From Pseudomonas parasichuanensis (lineage in GTDB: Bacteria; Pseudomonadota; Gammaproteobacteria; Pseudomonadales; Pseudomonadaceae), in NCBI RefSeq assembly GCF_021601385.1, contig NZ_BQHO01000021.1, forward strand, positions 1 to 64,000: 64,000 nt of DNA. The letters run 5' to 3'. This document shows, piece after piece, positions 49,115 to 59,328 of this stretch (its first letter is position 1; each line of letters starts with the position of its first letter). Position numbers and translations under genes: made by a program. The notes below the pieces were generated by a model, which saw only the letters and a program-made list of their open reading frames with translations, searched no databases and was not told the origin of the DNA.

Positions 49115-51835
49115 ATGGCCCTCCCCCCGACAGTCAACCTTTCTTCACTGATCCCTGTGGCAGAACCGCCGCTGCAACATTTCGTTCTCGACAATGGCTT
49201 GAACGTTTATCTGCAAGAAGACCTGCGCAGCCCCCTGGCCTGTGTCCAACTCTGTTATCACGTTGGCGCCAGCCACGATCCCTTGGGGCATACCAATCTG
49301 ACCCACCTGCTCGAACATATGGTGTTCGAGGGTAGCGCCAAGCTCGCACCCGGACAGTTTTCCAGAGTCATCAGCCGACTGGGTGGCGAGACCAATGCCT
49401 CGACCCTGGAAGATGGCACCGTCTACGAAGTGACACTTCCAGCTGCGCGCCTGGAAGTCGCACTGGAGATCCTGGGTGACACCATGGCCAACGCCAACCT
49501 CACATCAGACGGTTTCGAGCGCGCCGTCAAGGCAGTCAACGACGAGCGCCGGCTGAAACTCGACAACAACCCTGAACAACAGGCGTTCGAACACCATAAA
49601 CGCCTGGCCCACGGCAGCAGCCCCTACGCCGCCCGCAGTTTCGGTGACGCCGTGGACCTTCAATACATGAAGCCCGACACCGTACGCACCTGGTACCGCA
49701 CGTGGTACCACCCCAACAACGCGTCACTGGTGGTGGTTGGCAACGTCGATCGGTTGCGTTTGCAGGGCTGGGTCGAGCGCTACTTCGGTCCTTGGGGTGC
49801 AGCAGTGCTGCCTCAACAGCCCGTTCCGGAGCAGACGGTAGAGCATCAGCCACGTCAGCAAGCCATCACGCTGCCTGGGCTGCGCGATGGCCTTTACCTG
49901 TCCTTCAATGTACCGAGCCTGGCGACTGCCGACTCAACCGCCACAGCAGCGGCCTTGATGCTGCTACCGGAACTGCTGGCCAATGGTGCCGCTTCGATGC
50001 TGTACGCCAGCCTGGTCCGTGATCGGCAAGTGCTCACAAGAATCGAAGCCTTCTATGACCACCTGACCCGCGGCGACACGTTGCTGACGCTGCATGCCTA
50101 CAGCAATCCCGACAAGAGCACGCCACAACAGGCCATCGAGCAGATACGACACATCATCGATGCAGTCCGACAGGCTCCCCCCAGGGCTCAGACACTCGAC
50201 GCCCTCAAGTTCCGGCTGCTTACCGCGCGGCTCATCACCAGGGGTACAGCGCAAAGACAGGCCGAATCCATCGCCTCGCATGCCCTCAGCGGGTTGCAGC
50301 CCGAGGTGCATGATCAGGTCCTGCAGGCACTGATTGCACTCACGCCTGAAGATATCCAGTTGGCCGCACAGCGGTTCCTCGCCGACGACCGCATGGCGGT
50401 TACCCACATGCTCGCAGCGCATGACCCAAATCCGGAAGAAAGCGAACACCTGCCAATGACCTGCGCGGATCTTGCCGGCAGCCTTGCAGCGGCCGATTTC
50501 TCCAAACTGCAGTCAGCTGCCAGCATCGACACCCATCAGCTGCTTCCTCCGGCCCAGTCAGTCCAGACCTGGGACACCGCCAATGGCAGCCGCGTCGTCT
50601 TCGTCGCCACACAGGGTTCACCATTGTTCGAACTGAGCCTGCGCTTCAATGCTGGCGCCTGCCAGGACGGCGACACCCCGGGCCTTGCGGCGCTTACGCT
50701 GTATTCGCTTGATCAAGGTATCGAAACCCTGGACGCCCAAGGCTTCGCGGCTGGGCTCAGCGGCCTCGGGGCAAGCGTGCAAAGAGACATCAGCCACGAC
50801 CATGCGCGAATCGATCTGAGCGCACACTGCTCGGCGCCGCTACGCGAAGCGGCGCTCGAACTGTTCACCGCGATGGTTGCCCGGCCAGCCCTGAGAGCAG
50901 ACGCATATTCCGGCATCAAGACGCGAATGCTCCGGTACCTGCAGCGGCGCGAAAGCAGCCCAGCACAACGCATCGACGTGGAAGTGCTCAGCCGCCTGTT
51001 CCCGCAGCATGCCTATGGCAGCGACTATGCAGGCACCAGCGTCAGCGTCGCCGATATCGACGTGGACAACGTCAAGGCATTCCATCAACGCGCCTATACC
51101 GCCGCAAACCTGGAGATCACATTGGTGGGTAACCTGAGCCAGACAGAGGCCAGGCAAATGCTTGACACGCTGACCCTGGCGCTGCCAGGCAACCGCCCCG
51201 CGCTCCCGTCACCACAACCCGTGACCCCACTAGACAGGGCCATCGCCGTCCACCTGGAGCAAACAGGCAGCAATTGCGAGGTGACCCTGGCCCTGCCCCT
51301 GGACGTGGCGCGCTCTGACGCCGAGTACACGGCCATGGTCGTAACCCACGAGCTACTCGGCGCCGGCTTCGAGTCGCGCCTGGTTACCGAGCTCCGTGAG
51401 CGCCGCAACCTGACCTACAGTATCAGCAGCCATTTGCGCACCTACCGGGCAGCCACCTTCCTGTACATCAGTTGGGACATCGACCCCGCCTACCTTGATG
51501 CCTCTGTGGATCTGGTGAAGCAGGTCATCCAGTGCTTCATCGAACACGGGCCAAGCCAGGATGAACTGGAACTTGCCGTCAACCAACGGGGGGGCGGTTT
51601 GCTGCGCTCATTTGCCGACAACAAAACGCTGGCAAAAGAGCTGGCCGACCTCGGGCCCGAAGCAGTTGCCACGGACCATCCCGCGGCCTGCCTGCAACAG
51701 TTGGCGCAACTGTCCCCAGCCGACGTACAAGCCGCGGCCAGGGGCTTGCTCGCCATTGAGCGCTGCGTATCCATCAGCGTCGGCCCGCGCATCGAACAGA
51801 AAGCCCTGCCTCTGTTGCCCACAGCCGACCAATAG
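49115..51835 (+). CDS. Fused two-module M16 peptidase
   Basis: This 906-residue protein combines a catalytic M16 module (HLLEHMVF zinc motif near residue 65, AVNDERRL ligand) with an inactive C-terminal module (RVVFVATQGSP, no HxxEH, RERRNLTYSIS). Its two halves resemble the two separate proteins encoded at 45611 and 46959, including LDNGLNVYLQED, HPNNASLVVVGNV and QDGDTPGLAALTL. No signal peptide is visible, so it is probably cytosolic. Its G+C looks somewhat lower and its codon use more mixed than its neighbours. The ATG at 49115 was chosen (GGAG upstream). Function and substrate are not known. Confidence 0.88.
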   Translation: MALPPTVNLSSLIPVAEPPLQHFVLDNGLNVYLQEDLRSPLACVQLCYHVGASHDPLGHTNLTHLLEHMVFEGSAKLAPGQFSRVISRLGGETNASTLEDGTVYEVTLPAARLEVALEILGDTMANANLTSDGFERAVKAVNDERRLKLDNNPEQQAFEHHKRLAHGSSPYAARSFGDAVDLQYMKPDTVRTWYRTWYHPNNASLVVVGNVDRLRLQGWVERYFGPWGAAVLPQQPVPEQTVEHQPRQQAITLPGLRDGLYLSFNVPSLATADSTATAAALMLLPELLANGAASMLYASLVRDRQVLTRIEAFYDHLTRGDTLLTLHAYSNPDKSTPQQAIEQIRHIIDAVRQAPPRAQTLDALKFRLLTARLITRGTAQRQAESIASHALSGLQPEVHDQVLQALIALTPEDIQLAAQRFLADDRMAVTHMLAAHDPNPEESEHLPMTCADLAGSLAAADFSKLQSAASIDTHQLLPPAQSVQTWDTANGSRVVFVATQGSPLFELSLRFNAGACQDGDTPGLAALTLYSLDQGIETLDAQGFAAGLSGLGASVQRDISHDHARIDLSAHCSAPLREAALELFTAMVARPALRADAYSGIKTRMLRYLQRRESSPAQRIDVEVLSRLFPQHAYGSDYAGTSVSVADIDVDNVKAFHQRAYTAANLEITLVGNLSQTEARQMLDTLTLALPGNRPALPSPQPVTPLDRAIAVHLEQTGSNCEVTLALPLDVARSDAEYTAMVVTHELLGAGFESRLVTELRERRNLTYSISSHLRTYRAATFLYISWDIDPAYLDASVDLVKQVIQCFIEHGPSQDELELAVNQRGGGLLRSFADNKTLAKELADLGPEAVATDHPAACLQQLAQLSPADVQAAARGLLAIERCVSISVGPRIEQKALPLLPTADQ

Positions 51836-51895
51836 CGCAAATACAGTGGCGGTGTTTCATGGCACTCTAGTCGGGCACATCATGAGTCGCCCAGC

Positions 51896-52888
51896 ATGCC
51901 CGACCTCACCGCCACGTTCCGCCCGGCTACCGGCCTGGCCAATCCGCACCTGCAGACGCTCTGGGGCCCGCTGTGGCGCAAGCTCCCCGAGCTGCCCCGC
52001 GAACGCGAGCGCCTGTGGCTGGCCGACGGCGACTTCCTGGACCTCGACTGGTATGGCCCGCACCAGGCCGATGCGCCGCTGGTGCTGGTGCTGCACGGGC
52101 TGACCGGCTCGTCCAGCTCGCCTTACGTCAAAGGCCTGCAGCAGGCGCTGCAAGCACGCGGCTGGGCCAGCGTGGCGCTCAACTGGCGCGGCTGTTCGGG
52201 GGAACCCAACCTGCTGGCGCGCAGCTACCATTCCGGCGCCAGCGAAGACCTCGCCGAAACCTTGCGTCACCTGCGTGCCCGGCGGCCACTGGCGCCGCTG
52301 TATGCGGTCGGTTACTCGCTGGGGGGTAATGTGCTGCTCAAGTACCTGGGCGAGCACGGCGCAGACAGCCTGCTGGAAGCGGCGGTAGCGGTGTCGGTGC
52401 CGTTTCGCCTGGACCAGTGCGCCGACCGCATCGGCCTGGGGTTCTCCAAGGTCTACCAGGCGCACTTCATGCGCGAGATGCTGGCTTATGTGCAGAGCAA
52501 GCAGCAGCACTTTCGCGACAAGGGCCACCATGACCGGCTGGCCGAAATCGAACGCCTGGGCTCATTGCGCAACCTGCGCACCTTCTGGGATTTCGACGGC
52601 AAGGTGACTGCGCCGCTCAACGGTTTTCGCGATGTGCACGACTACTACCGGCGCGCTTCCAGCGGCTACTACCTGCGGGAGAACTGCACGCCGACGCTGA
52701 TCATCCAGTCCAGCGACGACCCGTTCGTGTTCGGCCACAGCTTGCCGAGCGCCGAGCAGTTGGCGCCGCAGACACAGTTCGAGCTGCACAGCCGGGGTGG
52801 CCATGTGGGGTTTGTCGACGGCAGCCTGCGCAATCCGGGGTACTACCTGGAGCGGCGGATTCCGCAGTGGTTGGTGGACGGGCGGTAA
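51896..52888 (+). CDS. YheT-family alpha/beta hydrolase
   Basis: The 330-residue product has the family opening NPHLQTLWGPL, the oxyanion segment VLHGLTGSSSSPYVKGL, nucleophile GYSLGGNVLLKYLGE, and the C-terminal His in RGGHVGFVD. Members are predicted esterases of unknown physiological substrate. It begins about 60 bp after the M16 gene. Confidence 0.9.
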   Translation: MPDLTATFRPATGLANPHLQTLWGPLWRKLPELPRERERLWLADGDFLDLDWYGPHQADAPLVLVLHGLTGSSSSPYVKGLQQALQARGWASVALNWRGCSGEPNLLARSYHSGASEDLAETLRHLRARRPLAPLYAVGYSLGGNVLLKYLGEHGADSLLEAAVAVSVPFRLDQCADRIGLGFSKVYQAHFMREMLAYVQSKQQHFRDKGHHDRLAEIERLGSLRNLRTFWDFDGKVTAPLNGFRDVHDYYRRASSGYYLRENCTPTLIIQSSDDPFVFGHSLPSAEQLAPQTQFELHSRGGHVGFVDGSLRNPGYYLERRIPQWLVDGR

Positions 52889-52981
52889 ACCTGGTCGGCT
52901 TGCTCCTACAAAGACAGTTGCTCCCCATCGATCGCGCCACCCTCAAGGCCAGAACCGCGGCTCCCACAGGTACAGGGCAGC

Positions 52982-53836
52982 TCAATCGCCAGTCGCCACC
53001 CCACGCTGCGGATCGTTGATCCACTCACTCCAAGACCCCGCATACAAGCGCCCCAACGGATATCCCGCCAGCGCCAACGCGAACAGGTTGTGGCACGCCG
53101 TCACCCCAGAACCACAATACGCCACCAGCTGTTCCGGGGAGCGCCCACCGAGCTTCTCGGCAAACCGCTGCTTGAGCTGCTCGGCCGGCAAGAAACGCCC
53201 ATCCGCCCCGAGGTTGTCGGTGAACGCCGCGCACTGGGCGCCCGGGATATGCCCGGCCACCGGGTCGATCGGCTCCACTTCACCGCGAAACCGCGGCAAA
53301 CCCCGGGCATCGATCAGGGTCAGTTCAGGATCACCCAGGCGCTTGAGCAGGTGCCCGGCATCGATCAGCAACTTCATGTCCGGCTCACCGCTGAAGTTAC
53401 CCTCGCGCTTGACCGGCGGATCCAGGCTCAATGGCAGGCCCGCCGCATGCCAGGCCTTGAGGCCGCCATCCAGGATGGACACCGCGTCGCGCTTGCCCAA
53501 CCAGGCCAGCAACCACCAGGCCCGCGCGGCAAACATGCCCGGGCCGTCGTCGTACAGCACCACGCGGCTGTCATCGTCCACACCCCACTCGCGCAGGCGC
53601 TCGACCAGCTGCTGTGGCTCCGGCAGTGGATGGCGACCGGTGCGGCCCTTGACCACCGGCCCACTCAGGTGATGCTCAAGATCAGCGAAATGCGCCCCGG
53701 CGATATGCCCCTGGGCGTAGCTGCGTTGGCCGTAATCGACATCTTCAAGGGCAAAGCGGCAGTCGAGGATCACCAGGCCGGGCGCGTCCAGTTGCTCGGC
53801 CAGCTGCTGCGGGGTGATCAGTTGCGCAAGGGGCAT
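52982..53836 (-). CDS. sseA: Thiosulfate/3-mercaptopyruvate sulfurtransferase
   Basis: The 284-residue two-domain rhodanese moves sulfur from 3-mercaptopyruvate or thiosulfate to an acceptor. The catalytic cysteine is in CGSGVTACHNL of the C-terminal domain; CGSGVTA is the mercaptopyruvate-type loop. The N-terminal domain keeps ILDGGLKAWHAAG. The ATG at 53836 lies 35 bp after the TetR gene stop, so the two are probably co-transcribed. Confidence 0.92.
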   Translation of the reverse strand: MPLAQLITPQQLAEQLDAPGLVILDCRFALEDVDYGQRSYAQGHIAGAHFADLEHHLSGPVVKGRTGRHPLPEPQQLVERLREWGVDDDSRVVLYDDGPGMFAARAWWLLAWLGKRDAVSILDGGLKAWHAAGLPLSLDPPVKREGNFSGEPDMKLLIDAGHLLKRLGDPELTLIDARGLPRFRGEVEPIDPVAGHIPGAQCAAFTDNLGADGRFLPAEQLKQRFAEKLGGRSPEQLVAYCGSGVTACHNLFALALAGYPLGRLYAGSWSEWINDPQRGVATGD

Positions 53837-53871
53837 GACAGTCTCCTGATGAAGGGCTCGAAGGCGCTGGT

Positions 53872-54537
53872 TCAGTGCTCCAGGGCCTGGTTGAACGGTA
53901 CATGGAATTCGTTGCACAAGGTGTCGACAACGGCGCGCGAGCCGGGCGTGACGAAGCCCAGTTCCAGCACCAGCACCTGATAGACGCCGCGCTTGAAGGC
54001 TTCTTCACCCAAATGCGCGGAATGTTCGCGGGTGGTGCTGAGAAAACGCACCCACGAGGTCAGCACGATCCAGGCATTGATGGTCAGTGATTCGATCTGC
54101 GCGGCATCCATGGCCAGGATGCCGGCCTCGACGAAACCGCGGTAGATCGCCTGGCCCTGCTGCAGGCAGCGCTGGGAAAAGCGCCGGTAGCGGGCGGCCA
54201 GCTCCGGGTCGCTTTCGAGCAGGTGCTCGAGGTCGCGGTGCAGGAAGCGGTAGTTCCACATCGCCGCCAGCAGCGCCTTGAGGTAGAAGCGTTTGTCCTC
54301 AACCGTGGCGACGCGGCCCTGGGGCGGGCGCAGGAAGCTGTCGACCAGTTCTTCGTACTGGCTGAACAGCACGGCGATGATCGCCTGCTTGTTGGGGAAG
54401 TGGTAGTACAGGTTGCCGGGCGAGATTTCCATGTGCGCGGCAATGTGGTTGGTGCTGACGCTGCGCTCGCCCTGCTGGTTGAACAGCTCCAGGCTGTTCT
54501 GCACGATGCGTTCTCGGGTGTTCATGCGCGGGGCCAT
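53872..54537 (-). CDS. TetR family transcriptional regulator
   Basis: The 221-residue regulator has an N-terminal helix-turn-helix (RIVQNSLELFNQQGERSVSTN then HMEISPGNLYYHFPNK) and a helical ligand domain ending in a conserved DUF-type TetR C-terminal. It is divergent from the aldehyde dehydrogenase gene and upstream of sseA on the same strand. It likely controls one or both through the shared 170-bp gap. The inducer is unknown. The ATG at 54537 has GGAGCTGAG before it. Confidence 0.9.
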   Translation of the reverse strand: MAPRMNTRERIVQNSLELFNQQGERSVSTNHIAAHMEISPGNLYYHFPNKQAIIAVLFSQYEELVDSFLRPPQGRVATVEDKRFYLKALLAAMWNYRFLHRDLEHLLESDPELAARYRRFSQRCLQQGQAIYRGFVEAGILAMDAAQIESLTINAWIVLTSWVRFLSTTREHSAHLGEEAFKRGVYQVLVLELGFVTPGSRAVVDTLCNEFHVPFNQALEH

Positions 54538-54665
54538 GCTCAGCTCCAGTCTCCGTGCGTTCAAGTGATGGGGCATCTTACGGGCTATCGCCCCGCGACG
54601 TCAGGGCAGAGCAGCGCAAATGTCCGCTGATCTGGCAGATAAATCACTCACCCCGGCAGGAATTA

Positions 54666-54682
54666 GAGTATAGGCTCTACTC
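54666..54682. promoter_or_regulatory. Inverted repeat, candidate TetR operator
   Basis: A 5-bp inverted repeat, gagta-N7-tactc, lies 26 bp before the aldehyde dehydrogenase ATG and about 130 bp from the TetR start. Half-sites are short, so this is only a candidate. Confidence 0.3.
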
Positions 54683-54707
54683 ACTCTTTCCCACGGGTGC
54701 CCGCGCC

Positions 54708-56138
54708 ATGACGTCGATCATCACCTCACCCCCCGTTACTTGCAACAGCACGCTGGAGGCGATGTTCGCCGCCCAGCGCCAGGCATTTTCCGGCAACCCC
54801 ATGCCACCGGCAGCACAGCGCCGGCAGTGGCTGAAAAGCCTGCGCGAAGCACTGCTTGACGAGCAGGAGGCCTTGATCGCGGCCATCGACAGCGACTTTG
54901 CCGGGCGTAGCCGTGACGAAACCCTGCTCGCCGAACTGCTGCCCTCGGTGCAGGGCCTGCGCCATGCCGAACGCCACCTGCAACGCTGGATGCGGCCGTC
55001 GCGCCGGCGCGTCGGCCTGGCCTTCCAGCCCGCCAGCGCCAAGGTGCACTACCAGCCGCTGGGCGTGGTGGGGATCATCGTGCCGTGGAACTACCCGCTG
55101 TTCCTTGCCATCGGGCCGCTGACCTGCGCCCTGGCGGCCGGTAACCGGGTGATGCTCAAGCTCAGCGAAGCCACGCCGGCCACGGGGCAGGTGCTCAAGG
55201 CGCTGCTGGAACGGGTGTTCCCCGACGACCTGGTCAGCGTGGTGCTGGGCGAGGTGGAAGTCGGCCAGGCCTTCGCCCGCCTGCCCTTCGACCACCTGTT
55301 GTTCACCGGCGCCACCAGCATCGGCCGCCAGGTGATGCTGGCGGCGGCGCACAACCTCACCCCGGTCACGCTGGAGTTGGGCGGCAAATCGCCCGCCATC
55401 GTCTCGGCAGATGTACCGCTGGACACTGCCGCCGAGCGCATCGCCTTTGGCAAGACCCTCAACGCCGGGCAAACCTGCGTCGCGCCCGACTACGTGCTGG
55501 TGCCGCGCGAACGCCTGGATGCCTTTGCCGACGCCTACCAGCGCGCGGTGCGCAGGCTCTACCCGCGCATCGCCGACAACCCCGACTACAGCGCGATCAT
55601 CAACCCGCGCCAGCTCGACCGCCTGGAGCGCCTGCTGGCCGATGCCCGGGCACAGGGCGCTCAGGTGCGCGACCTCTACCCCGACGAGCCGCGCCAGGGC
55701 CGCCGCCTGCCGCCGCACCTGCTGCTGGAGGTGAACGACAGCATGCAAGTGATGCAGGACGAGATCTTCGGCCCCTTGCTCCCGCTGGTGCCCTACGACC
55801 ACCTGGACCAGGCCCTGGCCTATATCAACCAGCGCCCGCGCCCGTTGGCGCTGTACTACTTCGGTTATGACCGTGGCCAGCAAGCCCGGGTGCTGCGCGA
55901 CACCCACTCCGGCGGCGTGTGCCTCAACGACACCCTGCTGCACGTGGCCCAGGACGACCTGCCATTCGGCGGCGTCGGCCCGTCCGGCATGGGCCACTAC
56001 CATGGCCATGAAGGGTTCCAGACCTTCAGCAAGGCCAAAGGGGTACTGGCCAAGCAACGCCTGAACGCTGCCCGGCTGATCTACCCGCCCTATGGCAAAG
56101 CCTTGCAGCGCCTGGTCTACAAACTGTTCATCCGCTAA
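54708..56138 (+). CDS. calB: Coniferyl-type aldehyde dehydrogenase
   Basis: The 476-residue NAD(P)-dependent aldehyde dehydrogenase has the LELGGKSPAIV motif with the general-base Glu and the catalytic cysteine in NAGQTCVAPDYVLVP. The order and C-terminal YKLFIR end match the coniferyl aldehyde dehydrogenase group, but members also act on other alkyl and aryl aldehydes, so the substrate is inferred. It leads an operon with a Tat lipoprotein and a GMC oxidoreductase, consistent with sequential alcohol and aldehyde oxidation. TetR lies divergently. Confidence 0.88.
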   Translation: MTSIITSPPVTCNSTLEAMFAAQRQAFSGNPMPPAAQRRQWLKSLREALLDEQEALIAAIDSDFAGRSRDETLLAELLPSVQGLRHAERHLQRWMRPSRRRVGLAFQPASAKVHYQPLGVVGIIVPWNYPLFLAIGPLTCALAAGNRVMLKLSEATPATGQVLKALLERVFPDDLVSVVLGEVEVGQAFARLPFDHLLFTGATSIGRQVMLAAAHNLTPVTLELGGKSPAIVSADVPLDTAAERIAFGKTLNAGQTCVAPDYVLVPRERLDAFADAYQRAVRRLYPRIADNPDYSAIINPRQLDRLERLLADARAQGAQVRDLYPDEPRQGRRLPPHLLLEVNDSMQVMQDEIFGPLLPLVPYDHLDQALAYINQRPRPLALYYFGYDRGQQARVLRDTHSGGVCLNDTLLHVAQDDLPFGGVGPSGMGHYHGHEGFQTFSKAKGVLAKQRLNAARLIYPPYGKALQRLVYKLFIR

Positions 56139-56154
56139 GCGAGGAAGGCTGCGC

Positions 56155-56640
56155 ATGCACCGTCGCGACCTGCTCAGGTTCAGCCTGGGCGCCAGCGTGT
56201 TCCTCGGCACCGCCAGCCTGATTGGCTGCTCGAAACAGGCGCCCTCAGCGGGTTACCAGGTGCTGCGCGATGACGATCTGCCGCTGTTGCGGGCCCTGAT
56301 CCCCGTCGTGCTGGCCGGCACCCAGGCCACTGAAGCGCTGGTGCTGCACAGCCTCGACGGCAAGCTGGCGGCACTGTCGCCGGCCATGCTCAAGCTCACC
56401 CGGCAGTTGTTCGACGTGCTCACCCTGCCGTTGACCCGGGGGCCGCTGACGGGCGTCTGGGGCAGCTGGAATGAGGCCGGCAGTGCCAAGGTGGAGGCCT
56501 TTCTCGCCCGCTGGGGTGGCAGTTCGCTGAACCTGCTGCGCCAGGGGCATGCGTCATTGCTGCAACTGTTGTCGATGGCCTGGTATGAGCGGCCGGAAGC
56601 CTGGGCTGCGTGTGGTTACCCGGGGCCACCGAAGATTTGA
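56155..56640 (+). CDS. Tat-exported lipoprotein, small oxidoreductase subunit
   Basis: The 161-residue product begins MHRRDLLRFSLGA, a twin-arginine signal, followed by a hydrophobic stretch and a LIGC lipobox with Cys at residue 25. The rest is a helical domain of the gluconate-2-dehydrogenase-subunit-3-like type. Such subunits can carry a cofactor-containing partner through the Tat system. It lies 16 bp after the aldehyde dehydrogenase and before the GMC oxidoreductase. Confidence 0.8.
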   Translation: MHRRDLLRFSLGASVFLGTASLIGCSKQAPSAGYQVLRDDDLPLLRALIPVVLAGTQATEALVLHSLDGKLAALSPAMLKLTRQLFDVLTLPLTRGPLTGVWGSWNEAGSAKVEAFLARWGGSSLNLLRQGHASLLQLLSMAWYERPEAWAACGYPGPPKI

Positions 56641-56666
56641 GCTTTAGGGATACGTTCGAGCTTGTC

Positions 56667-56733
56667 GGGGCTGCTTTGCAGCCCTTTCCGGCCGGAGCGC
56701 CGGACCGGCCGGAAAGGGCCGCAAAGCGGCCCC
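56667..56733. repeat. REP-like palindrome, tgcagcccttt variant
   Basis: Arms 56667-56695 and 56705-56733 are near-perfect inverted copies (ggggctgctttgc... and ...gcaaagcggcccc) meeting at ccggccgg-type sequence. It lies within the operon between the Tat lipoprotein and GMC genes. Confidence 0.8.
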
Positions 56734-56767
56734 AGCAGCACCAAACCCAACAACAAAGGCCGCGCCC

Positions 56768-58366
56768 ATGCCCGCCCCCGACCCGTTTCGCCAAGGCCTC
56801 GAACAAGGCTGGATCACCCACGATGCCTCGCGCCTGGAGCAGGACCTGACGTTTGAGGCCGATGTCGCCGTGATCGGCAGCGGCGCAGGCGGTGCCACCA
56901 CGGCCGAGGCACTGAGTGCCGCCGGCCTGAACGTGCTGCTGATCGAGGAAGGCCCGCTGAAAACCAGCAGCGACTTCCACCTGCTGGAGCACGAAGCCTA
57001 CGCCGATCTTTATCAGGAGGGCCTGGGCCGGCTGAGCAAAGAGGGCGCCATCACCATCCTCCAGGGCCGCGCAGTGGGCGGCACCACCCTGGTCAACTGG
57101 ACCTCGAGCTTTCGCACCCCGTCGCAAACCCTTGAGCACTGGGCCCGGGAACACGCCGTCAAAGGCCTGGACAGTGCCACCCTGGCCCCCTGGTTCGAGC
57201 GCATGGAGCAGCGCCTGGGCATCACCCCCTGGGCGCTGCCACCCAACGCCAACAACGACGTGCTGCGCCGTGGCTGCGAGGCGCTCGGCCACCGCTGGGC
57301 GGTGATCCCGCGCAACGTGCGCGGCTGCTGGAACCTGGGCTACTGCGGCATGGGCTGCCCGGTCAACGCCAAGCAGTCGATGCTGGTCACCAGCATCCCG
57401 GCCCTGCTGGAAAAGGGCGGCACGTTGCTCTACCTGGCCCGCGCCGAACGCTTCAGCCATGACGGCCAACGCATCGACCACCTGCAATGCCAGGCCCTGG
57501 ATGCCCGGGGCGTACACCCCACCGGCCGGCAGGTCCAGGTGCGCGCCCGCCACTACGTGCTGGCCGGCGGCGGCATCAACAGCCCGGCCCTGCTGCTGCG
57601 CTCCGAGGCCCCCGACCCGCACCAACGCCTGGGCAAACGCACCTTCCTGCACCTGGTCAATTTCAGCGCCGCGCAGTTTGCCGACAAGATCGACCCGTAC
57701 TACGGCGCGCCACAGTCGATCTACAGCGACCAGTTCCAGTGGCAGGGCGGCGTCGACGGGCCGGTCGGCTACAAACTCGAAGTGCCACCGCTGCACCCGG
57801 CCCTGGCCAGCACCCTGCTCGGTGGCCAGGGCCAGGACAACGCCCTGCGCATGGCCGAGTTGCCGCACACCCATGTGATGCTGGCGCTGCTGCGCGACGG
57901 TTTCCACCCGGACAGCCCGGGCGGCCAGGTGGAACTGCGCGGCGATGGCTCGCCAGTGCTCGACTACCCCGTCACCGACTACCTGCGCGATGGCTTGCGC
58001 CGGGCCTGGCACAGCATGGCGCAGATCCAGTTCGCCGCCGGGGCCCGCCAGGTCATGCCCGTGCATGGCGATGCCCGCTACATCAGCACCCCCGCGCAAG
58101 CGACCGAGATGATCGACGGCCTGCCCCTGGAGCTGTTCCGCATGCGCCTGGGCAGCGCCCACGTCATGGGCGGCTGCGCCCTCGGCGAAGACCCGCGCCA
58201 GGCGGTGTGCGACAGCCTGGGCCGGCATCATCAGCTGGAAAACCTGTCGATCCACGACGGCTCGCTGTTCCCCACCAGCATCGGCGCCAACCCGCAGCTG
58301 TCGGTATACGCCCTGGCCGCGCGGCTCAGCGAGGCACTGGTTGGCCGCCTGACACAGACCGCATGA
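56768..58366 (+). CDS. GMC-family FAD oxidoreductase
   Basis: The 532-residue GMC oxidoreductase oxidises an alcohol or polyol. The FAD dinucleotide motif VAVIGSGAGGATTAEAL is near residue 34, LQGRAVGGTTLVNW follows, and the C-terminal catalytic region has SAHVMGGCALGED and ANPQLSVYALA. It has no export signal of its own; the upstream Tat lipoprotein may carry it out. A REP-like element sits between the two genes. The substrate is unknown. Confidence 0.87.
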   Translation: MPAPDPFRQGLEQGWITHDASRLEQDLTFEADVAVIGSGAGGATTAEALSAAGLNVLLIEEGPLKTSSDFHLLEHEAYADLYQEGLGRLSKEGAITILQGRAVGGTTLVNWTSSFRTPSQTLEHWAREHAVKGLDSATLAPWFERMEQRLGITPWALPPNANNDVLRRGCEALGHRWAVIPRNVRGCWNLGYCGMGCPVNAKQSMLVTSIPALLEKGGTLLYLARAERFSHDGQRIDHLQCQALDARGVHPTGRQVQVRARHYVLAGGGINSPALLLRSEAPDPHQRLGKRTFLHLVNFSAAQFADKIDPYYGAPQSIYSDQFQWQGGVDGPVGYKLEVPPLHPALASTLLGGQGQDNALRMAELPHTHVMLALLRDGFHPDSPGGQVELRGDGSPVLDYPVTDYLRDGLRRAWHSMAQIQFAAGARQVMPVHGDARYISTPAQATEMIDGLPLELFRMRLGSAHVMGGCALGEDPRQAVCDSLGRHHQLENLSIHDGSLFPTSIGANPQLSVYALAARLSEALVGRLTQTA

Positions 58367-58957
<591 letters not shown>

Positions 58958-59040
58958 CTTTCGTGCCCGGGGCGCGTCCCGCTGACGCGCCCGCGTGCAC
59001 TGCGGGCGCGAATCCGGCACAATTGCGCCTATCGCATTGA

Positions 59041-59327
<287 letters not shown>

Positions 59328-59328
<1 letters not shown>

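Noticed and set aside
58970-58992. Hairpin gggcgcgt/acgcgccc after coaD as a terminator
   Set aside because: There is no T run on either strand, so intrinsic termination is not supported.
59010-59030. Sigma-54 promoter before the ferredoxin gene
   Set aside because: A GGCAC and a TTGC are present but the GG-GC spacing is too short for a -24/-12 promoter.
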